A DNA stretch of 64,000 nt, taken from Tenrec ecaudatus. Taxonomy: Eukaryota; Chordata; Mammalia; Afrosoricida; Tenrecidae. The notes under the pieces are model-generated. The model ran no database searches. It saw only the letters and a program-made list of their open reading frames with translations, and was not told where the DNA came from. Location: positions 84,021,563-84,085,562 of the forward strand of contig NC_134545.1 of the NCBI RefSeq assembly GCF_050624435.1, written 5' to 3'. Below, piece by piece: positions 57,836-64,000 of the stretch. The translations under genes were made by a program, and so were the position numbers. Every line of letters begins with the position of its first letter. Position 1 is the stretch's first letter.

Positions 57836-59079
57836 CCTGAAAGCCTACCCCCGTCGCCCAAGGCTCCAGTGGGGATGCTTGGGTGCTGTGAAGTCTCAGA
57901 CTCGCCCTATCATTTCACTGGTCATCCTACTGCTTCGCTGTCTCTCTGCACAGTAAGCTTCTGGAAGCCTGGGGTTGTTTGACCATTGTCTTCTCAACAC
58001 TGGTGCCTGATACGCAGAAACACACAGTGCTTCCTGGATGGGCGAGGGGCAGTGGCAGAAGACATAAGCAGGATACACATGTTTAGAGGGGCGGATTCCA
58101 TGCCGTGCACAACTGGAGAGCTTGTGGTGCTGGAAGAAGGTGCAGATTGACCCACAAATTGAACACAATGGAAGGCTAGGGACTCAGAGTCCCCAAGCAG
58201 AACCTAAGTGGTCCTTGGGCAGGGGGCTCCTCAATACAACCATCTGCTCATTTCCTGTCTGCAATTAGATTTACTTCTTGGGGTCAAAGGCTCCTCATTG
58301 GGCAAAGGTCATCAGAGTAAGTAGAGGTGGTGCGAGGGAGGGAGGGAAAGGGGACCTTCCTGCTTAAGGGGGTCACGGAGCTTCTGCTACAGGTGATGGA
58401 GAACTCTGGAGAGAGGGTGGCTGTGGCTGAACAGGATCAGCAACTCACATGACGGACACTTCACGTGAAGAACGTGGAAACGGCCATTTGTCACCACCCC
58501 AGTACTGCCCCTCCCGACAGCACTGCAGGCATCCCAGCTGCTCTGACCTTCGTTGCTTGTGCGTGGACATTGCGATGCGGACTGCAGACTCTGAGAGCCA
58601 AGGAAGTTCCACCGGACGCTGCCTTAAAGCCACGTGGAAGACGTTCTTGTGCACTATAGGTTCCTCAGGGCTGACAGCGCCTCGGGGTAACTTTAGTGCA
58701 GGGACTGCGTTAGAAAACGGAGTGTCCCTACCGGGGCCGTTGACCAGGGCAGGCTGGGCTGAAGACTAGAAAGATCTTGGAGCCTCGCCTGCTACTCAGG
58801 GAAGAGGCAGGAGCGGGGGGTGGGGTGGGGTGGGGTGGTGGTCCAGAGCCCTGGCTCAGTGAGGATCTGTCAAAAAGCTCACTGTTCTGCCCTCAGGGAG
58901 CGTATGCGGAACCTCCCACTAAACCATGGGGCGGCAGAGCCTTAAACCCACCATCGATAGCGGCCAGTCAAAAAACTAGACTCCATAAATTCCCCCTTGG
59001 GTCCCTTGATGATAGCAGAATCAGGGACAGCTGACAGCCATGTCGAATCTGCTTGGGCAAGACAAACCCAGGAAGATCA
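57836..59079. other. Unique sequence 3' of SLC25A28
   Basis: No repeat or gene recognised apart from a GGGGT minisatellite-like run at about 58816-58840. A longer SLC25A28 3' UTR reaching into here cannot be excluded. Confidence 0.35.
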
Positions 59080-59095
59080 TGTAATTTAAAGGCTT

Positions 59096-59101
59096 TTTAT
59101 T
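59096..59101 (-). terminator. Poly(A) signal AATAAA for SLC25A28
   Basis: AATAAA on the minus strand, about 290 bp past the TGA, followed by an A/T-rich then G/T-rich stretch. It would give a short 3' UTR (about 59080-59389). Alternative, more distal signals cannot be excluded; no transcript evidence is available. Confidence 0.6.
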
Positions 59102-59389
59102 AGGAACCAGGGGGCTGCCCTGCGGACCCCTCTGTGACCGTCCAGAGCAGGTCGCCGGCCCGGGATGGAGAGGCTGTCGAAGGGGCTGCGGGTGTGCTCG
59201 GCTGCACTTGCTTCCGGCCTGGAAGGAAAGGTGGTGGCCACGGAGGGTGGTGGGGCCCGGTGGGAAGCGAAACCCCGAGAGCCCGAGGAGCCTCTACCCT
59301 TCTGCCCCTGTGGAGCATGCCAAGAGGCCGAGGAGGGACTGGAGTGGCACAGCCATGTTGCCTGGACCCCTGGCTGCACTCGGCCGATA

Positions 59390-59907
59390 TCATTTGCCTG
59401 CCCTCCGCTCTTCCTGCCGTTTCGAGATTAGGTATTTGAAGAACTCATACACTGACCACGCGATGGCCGTGGAGGGGATCTGGTAAATGACTCTGGCTTG
59501 CACCCCTCGGAAGTAGGCGGTCACTCCGCCTACTTGATACACCGTCCTGAAGGCGCTAGCCATGCCTGTGATGTGTCCTGTGATGTTTGAGTTCAAAGCC
59601 AGGGATTCCTGCGTGTTCAGCAGGGTCTTGCAAACGTCCAGTGGGGTGGTGGCAGCGGCGGCGACGGCTCCTGCACAGGCTCCGGAGAGGACGTGGGAGC
59701 TGGGGTTGTACCGTCTCTGGGGATTAAAGTGCTCCTGCAGGAATTCATAGGTCATGAAGTGAATGGCTTGGAAGGGAACGTTCATGGTCAGCTGGGTGGT
59801 GTAGCTGCGGTAAAAGGCTCCAGCCCCTTCGTTCTGCCACACCGCCCGTACACAGTCTGTCACCCGGTGGTATGGCGAGTTGTACATCTGCATCCTCTGC
59901 TTGACCA
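59390..59907 (-). CDS. SLC25A28: SLC25A28 exon 4 (last coding exon)
   Basis: The exon starts after an AG acceptor at 59908-59909 and begins TG-GTC-AAG, so the Val codon is split with the last G of exon 3. It runs 518 bp to a TGA at 59390-59392 and encodes 171 whole codons after the split Val. It holds the rest of repeat 2 ([18 protein letters not shown], then the [15 protein letters not shown] helix) and all of repeat 3, with signature TTPLDVCK and motif GGVTAYFRG, ending in the basic tail [11 protein letters not shown]. An open frame extends upstream of the acceptor, but that stretch (a run of Ser codons) is the pyrimidine-rich intron end, not protein. Confidence 0.97.
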
Positions 59908-62098
59908 CTGGTGGCACCGACGACGAGGAGGAAGGATGACCCGGCAGAGGCAACCAATCCGTGACAATGTTCAGTCATGGTCCCCGGCCAGCAGGCCAGC
60001 CAATAGGGGAGAGAGAGGGAACAGAAAAGAAACCCAGTGAGCTGCCAGTCAATCTGATGAGTTGAGCTTTCCCCTTTTGAAGGGCGTATGTGTGTCTTTT
60101 GTTAAAGAGATAAAACAAGGGTCCCATTTCCTTATGCCCTTATTGCCACCAAGTCAATTCCACCTCACGGCAACCCTATAGGGCAGAATCGAACTGCTCC
60201 TGAGGCTTTCGGAAGCGGACAGCCTCATCTCTCTCCTGACCGTGGGCTCAGCAGCCTAACCCGTCCTCCAGACGCTGCTCACTGAGAGCTAAGGGCCCGG
60301 CAGAAATCCAGGCACAGAATTCATTTTCCTTTCAACCCGATCTCACCTTATGTTTAAAAAAAGGCCCTCTTCTATAATCCAGCTCCACTTCTTTGAAGAA
60401 ATGAAACTGCAGAACTTTCGGGAGAGATCGAGTCCACTACAAAGGGGACTTCCAAGACAGCCCAGGCTTTTTGCCAGGAAAGCCCCAAGAATGATCAACT
60501 CCCAATGAAAAGCCTCCTCGGAAGGGCTGAGCGCATGGAGGGGCTGCCATCTGGTGGGCAGATAGGGTAACGCGGGCGGGATGGCTGCACCGCACAAGGA
60601 CAGGAAAAGCAAAAGCAGCTGGCTCTGAGGGGAAAGGTTGAGGAACCCTTACCTTCCGCTGGATTCATAGCTGCATCGTGAAGTAACGTTGCCACACACC
60701 CAGCTGCACCTGCAGATGAGAAAAGAACTGCCACATGTGAGGCCGGACGCTAAACCAGAGCGGTGGGGGCCTATCTGGAGCCAGCTCACACCAGGGAAAA
60801 AGCACAGCTCCGGGAAACGCACACAGGCGCCCGCTCCCGCCAACTTGCTGCCATCAGCCTGTCTGTCTGTGGGAGGAAGGCCGGGAAGGGTGCAAAAGAT
60901 GTGTATCTATCCCGGATTGCAGCGATGGAGGTGGCATTGCGAACAAAGGCACTTCGCGGCCCGAGTGGAAGCAGATGCATAGCTCCCAACACGTCACCAC
61001 ACCAACCTGCCAACTGCTCCTGGCAGGGCGTGGGCGAGCTTGAGGGTCAGGTGGTCAGCTCACCACCAAACTCTCACCTCCCATCTGCTGCCCCGACACC
61101 GCCCAACCCTGCTCCGTGTCCTAAGCCAGACCAACAGCATTTCCCAAAGTGGGTGACAGTGCCCCTCTGGGGAGACTGGAACCATGGGGGTTGGGTGCGA
61201 GGTTGCAAATGCAGATTCCTACACCTTATCCTGGATTATGGACTACAGAGTCAAAGGTGTCAATGGCCAGGGGATAGTATGGGAACCTGTGCCCTAGACG
61301 TTTCCTGTAGCAGCTGAATGACTTTATCCCTGCAGCTAATCTGGCTTCTGGAAGCCTCTGGAAGCCCAGGGCTGATGCTCTCTCTGCCCTTCCTTCCACA
61401 CCAACTCCATTCCCGGGGCGTCTCTGTGCAAAAGTCTTTGGTCCCCACCCGCCTTCTTGTGTCCCAGCGACACACACTGCCTCTGGTTCAGCTGGGATCC
61501 TGCGACGGTGAGGCGAAGAGCTGGGGCTCCGGGAGTGTCTTCCTTGGGGGCTCAGGTGCTGCCCTGGAGAATCTACAGCCAGGGTGGTTCAGCACGCCTC
61601 CGCATGACCAGTGCATTCGAGCAGATGGGCTGGGAGGTAGGGGAGGCTACGGTAACCCTGGGTTGGGGCGCCCTCCAAGTGGGGTGTGGGGTTGAAGCAG
61701 CCCACTGACTGAGGACATCAAGTTAGGGGGCCCTGCCCTAAGATCTGGCCTGCCCTCCAGCCCAAAGCTTCAGATCCAAACCCTGCTCACTGGGCCGGGA
61801 AAGCACTGATAGCCACCGAAGCTCAAAGAGGTAGGAAAGTGGGAGAACCGGCGCAGGAAGGCTCAATACCATTGGCAATATGGCTATTGCCCCCAGGGTG
61901 GATTACATCACTCAATGTCTTTTTTAACTTTTCGTAGCAGGCAAAATAGAGGGCGTGGGCCGGCCCTGCGCCTGTTGCTGTGACATTCAGCCCCCGCATG
62001 GGCCTCCAAAGGCCTTCGGTTCTTATAATCCTCCAGAGGGCCTCCAACACATTGCGGTAGCGCGCGGCCGGGTCGGGCTGTAGGCTCTGCATCCGGGT
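59390..62098 (-). CDS. SLC25A28: SLC25A28, mitoferrin-2 (exons 2-4; exon 1 off the right edge)
   Basis: Mitochondrial carrier of the inner membrane that brings iron into the matrix for haem and Fe-S cluster synthesis; the broadly expressed paralogue of SLC25A37. Join on the minus strand: 61870-62098, 60653-60709, 59390-59907. Together they give about 267 residues; the mammalian protein is about 364, so about 97 N-terminal residues, including the first carrier signature, must lie in exon 1 beyond the window. Visible are the EG motif of repeat 1 (EGLWRPMRG), the second carrier signature P-A-E-V-V-K made across the exon 3/4 junction, the repeat 2 motif [11 protein letters not shown], the third signature P-L-D-V-C-K, and repeat 3 GGVTAYFRG. 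The residues agree with mitoferrin-2 rather than mitoferrin-1 (for example [29 protein letters not shown] and C-terminus RRAGK). No frameshift or stop interrupts the exons, so the gene looks functional. In human the neighbours are NKX2-3 on the 3' side and ENTPD7 on the 5' side. Confidence 0.97.
59908..60652 (-). other. SLC25A28 intron 3
   Basis: 745-bp GT-AG intron. It carries one antisense AfroSINE fragment (about 60135-60280); no other feature is recognised. Confidence 0.9.
60135..60280 (-). repeat. AfroSINE in SLC25A28 intron 3
   Basis: CCACCAAGTCAATTCCACCTC, ACGGCAACCCTATAGGGCAG. Same strand as the gene. Confidence 0.75.
60653..60709 (-). CDS. SLC25A28: SLC25A28 exon 3 (57-bp micro-exon)
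   Basis: A 57-bp exon between AG (60710-60711, after CTCATCTGC) and GT (60651-60652, GTAAGG). It is phase 1 at both ends: its first two bases complete the Gly of exon 2, then come 18 codons reading [18 protein letters not shown], and its last G starts Val of exon 4. It provides the P and E of the second carrier signature (PAEVVK). It is too short to be found by length alone and is identified by the residue match and splice phases. Confidence 0.96.
60710..61869 (-). other. SLC25A28 intron 2
   Basis: 1160-bp GT-AG intron, G+C-moderate and without a recognisable repeat. Open frames inside it on both strands have no coding support. Confidence 0.88.
61870..62098 (-). CDS. SLC25A28: SLC25A28 exon 2
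   Basis: 229 bp between AG (62099-62100, after CTGTAATTTC) and GT (61868-61869). It begins ACC-CGG-ATG (Thr-Arg-Met, continuing the K-T-R-M of signature 1) and ends AAT-G, phase 1. It encodes 76 residues of repeat 1: the matrix loop [19 protein letters not shown], the EGLWRPMRG motif, transmembrane helix 2 ([14 protein letters not shown]) and the loop [13 protein letters not shown]. The Met at 62090-62092 is internal and is not a start codon. Confidence 0.97.
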
Positions 62099-62219
62099 CT
62101 GAAATTACAGCAAGAAGAACATCAGTGAGGCTCATTTCTCACCCAACCTTAACACTTAGGACTTGGAACCTGGCACACCTAATACCTGGAACCATGCCTG
62201 GCATGCAGCTGAAACCCAA

Positions 62220-62370
62220 AACCAAACTCAACTGGAGGACAGGGTAGAAATGCCCCTCTGGGTTGCCAAGGCTGTCAGAAAGCTTCATCTTTCTCCCAGA
62301 ATAGCTGGTGGTTTTGAACTGCTCACCTTGAGGAGAGCAGCCACTATATGCTATCAGGGTTCCTACGTCT
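62220..62370 (-). repeat. AfroSINE in intron 1
   Basis: GGACAGGGTAGAAATGCCCC, GGTGGTTTTGAACTGCTCACC. Confidence 0.75.
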
Positions 62371-63129
62371 ATCTTGAGTTCTTCCCAAGTCTGTATCCAA
62401 CCTTTCTAAGCCTTGGGTCTTTGCTTTTCTTGCCCTTTTCCCCTAGCTACCTTTTTTTCCATTTAAACAAGAACCCCATCACCCCCTCTGAGAACATCCA
62501 TGTTTAGTTGATCCATAGTCCCAGCAGCCAACATCAAGCATGTGTTTCAGAAGTTGCTCAGTCCTTTAATCGACTCAGGCTGAAGATTCTTTACAAATGG
62601 ATTCTACGTTCAAAAGAGCTATGGGTTGTCCACAATCTACTCTGGGCATCATTTGTAGTAACCAGTCCTAGGCCTGCCTCCTGACCATACACTGCATTCA
62701 TCCTTTGGCCTTGGAGGCTGGGTCTGCAAGTGGGGCTCTTGACCGGAGTTGTCGCCTGGCTTCTGGATGCTGCTCTCCTGTCCTGAGAATGAACAGTTCC
62801 CCCTGTGGCTAGGCTAGTGGGAGTGTCCATCTGGAAGCCAACCTGCTCTCTGAAACTCAAGGGAGTTCCAGATCTTGACATCGTAGCTCACCGCATTTTA
62901 AAACTGGTGTCAGCAACTAAAAAACCAAGTCTCCACAAACATAATCCTGGGGGTCTGGAGGATTCAATGATTTGAGCAGAGGTGTCTGGCAGCTACACGA
63001 TATGACATTTCTAAACACGTTCTGTTGAAATTTGGGGAAATAGAAGACCTCTGTGTATTGATCCACCTTGAGATTAAAGGAGGGCAATGGATAACTGAAG
63101 TTCAATGTCCAGTGTCTGGCATGGGATTC
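62371..63129. other. Unique intron sequence
   Basis: No repeat, exon or regulatory site recognised. Confidence 0.35.
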
Positions 63130-63323
63130 ATTCTGTCCCTGAAACAATGCTGACACATCTCGACTCTGTAGGGCAGGTGAAAACTGCCCGTGTGTTTCAC
63201 AGGTTGGAAACCTTTATGCGAGTGGAGAGCCTCATCTTTCTCCTGCAGAGAGGCTGGTGGGCTCCAACCGCTGACCTTGCGTTAGCAGTTTATCATGTAC
63301 TTCACTACGCCACCAGGGCTCCT
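63130..63323 (-). repeat. AfroSINE
   Basis: CATCTCGACTCTGTAGGGCAG, CCGCTGACCTTGCGTTAGC, TTCACTACGCCACCAGGGCTCC. Confidence 0.8.
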
Positions 63324-63339
63324 CCCGGACTACAGATGC

Positions 63340-63538
63340 CAAACCAAACTCACTGCCATTTAATCAAGGTTGACCTACAGTGGCCCTATAGAGCAGAGAA
63401 CTGCCCCTGTGAGTTTCTGAGACTGTAACTTGTTGTTGTTGTTGTTTAAGGAGACTGTAACTCTTTACACCAGCAGAAAGCCCCAACATTCTCCCGTGGA
63501 GGGGCTGGTAGTTTTGAACTGCTGACCTTGAGGTTACT
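63340..63538 (-). repeat. AfroSINE with microinsertion
   Basis: AACTCACTGCCATTTAATCAAGG to GAACTGCTGACCTTGAGG. GAGACTGTAACT is duplicated at 63419-63430 and 63448-63459 around a 17-bp (TTG)n segment. Confidence 0.85.
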
Positions 63539-63540
63539 CA

Positions 63541-63722
63541 CCCACTACCATCGAGTCAATATTGACTCATCGTGACTCCCCTGTGGGTTTCCCAGACTGA
63601 AACTGTGGACGCGAGTAGAAATAGAAAGCCCAGTCTTTTTTCCAAGGAGCTGCTGGTGGTTTTGAACTGCCAACTACACAGATCACTGCCCAACCCGGAA
63701 CCACTACACAGGCCGGGGTCCT
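63541..63722 (-). repeat. AfroSINE
   Basis: CTACCATCGAGTCAATATTGAC, TGGTGGTTTTGAACTGCC, GGAACCACTACACAGGCCGG. Confidence 0.85.
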
Positions 63723-63769
63723 TAGGCACTAGAACTATGTGAGACAGCTGTGTCTGCAACAGTTCAGAG

Positions 63770-63929
63770 CAGCGGGTCTCCACCTTCGTCATGCCGAGAC
63801 CCTTACACACAGTGCCTCATGTGGTGGTGACCCCCCAACCATAAAATTATGTTGTTTGCTACTTCATCACTGTCATTTTGCTACACTTTTGACCCAAAAG
63901 GGTGGAGCCCCCCAGGTCGAGAGCTGCTG
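63770..63929 (+). mobile_element. Complete SPIN-like hAT MITE with inverted repeats and 8-bp target duplication
   Basis: 160 bp. Left end CAGCGGGTCTCCACCTTCGTC; right end GGTCGAGAGCTGCTG (its complement starts CAGCAGCTCTCGACC). Inside are CCCCAACCATAAAATTATG and TTTGCTACTTCATCACTGTC. Flanks GTTCAGAG (63762-63769) and GTGTAGAG (63930-63937) match at 6 of 8 and both fit the hAT pattern nTnnnnAn. It is non-autonomous with no coding capacity, and lies in intron 1 of SLC25A28. Confidence 0.85.
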
Positions 63930-64000
63930 GTGTAGAGAGTGAGTACCTGGTAGGGAGGGATAGGGACAATGTGAGAGAGGGATAGGGACAATGGATATCT

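Larger units (their letters stand above)
62099..64000 (-). other. 3' part of SLC25A28 intron 1 (runs off the window)
   Basis: Upstream of exon 2 the sequence is mostly antisense AfroSINEs and one SPIN element. No GC-rich first exon, CpG island or mitoferrin N-terminal residues are seen before the edge, so the promoter is outside. Confidence 0.75.

Noticed and set aside
59908-59953. N-terminal extension of the exon 4 frame (a Met followed by a Ser run)
   Set aside because: It is the pyrimidine-rich intron end before the AG at 59908-59909; the spliced codon is completed by exon 3.
62090-62092. ATG opening the exon 2 frame as a start codon
   Set aside because: It is the internal Met of the K-T-R-M-Q motif, two codons after the splice acceptor; the true start is in exon 1 outside the window.

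Overview
This window is nuclear DNA from a placental mammal, very probably an afrotherian and most likely a tenrec. It carries about thirty copies of a tRNA-derived SINE whose 3' half contains the AfroSINE 'regarding-codon' block (variants of TCGCTATGAGTCGGCATCGACTC), several pieces of a BovB/RTE-type LINE, and three copies of an element whose terminal inverted repeats match the SPIN hAT family (CAGTGGTTCTCAACC). From established knowledge, AfroSINEs are confined to Afrotheria, and among Afrotheria SPIN is known from the tenrec lineage. The species call is inference; nothing else in the window names the species.

Only one protein-coding gene is supported: SLC25A28 (mitoferrin-2, the mitochondrial iron importer), on the minus strand. 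Exons 2, 3 and 4 lie at 61870-62098, 60653-60709 and 59390-59907, all with correct GT/AG borders and matching codon phases; they encode the last 267 or so residues. Exon 1 (N-terminus and the first carrier signature) is beyond the right edge. A poly(A) signal lies at 59096-59101.

Everything left of about 59 kb is intergenic. In other mammals the gene on the 3' side of SLC25A28 is NKX2-3, tens of kilobases away; no homeobox is seen here, so the window probably covers most of that interval. It is filled with: (1) an abundant A-tailed, 5'-truncated LINE-like family ('L-family', ending ...CCCCAATAAAATGATTTTTTA), many copies bounded by 7-13 bp target-site duplications that can be read directly; (2) AfroSINEs; (3) RTE fragments; (4) ERVL/MLT2-like solo LTRs with degenerate 5-bp duplications; (5) a decayed mariner transposase; (6) SPIN MITEs; (7) ancient MIR, L2-like and L1M fragments; (8) microsatellites. 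The many 60-330-codon open frames are chance frames or antisense shadows of repeats.

I see no CRISPR array, operon, prokaryotic gene, tRNA or rRNA gene, and no undescribed multi-gene system. What is unusual is in the transposon archaeology: a SINE-head/LINE-tail chimera inserted as one unit into an RTE copy, tandem dimers of truncated L-family tails flanked by one target-site duplication, a possible 3' transduction, a 17-bp microsatellite-only insertion with a 12-bp duplication, and a complete 160-bp SPIN element.
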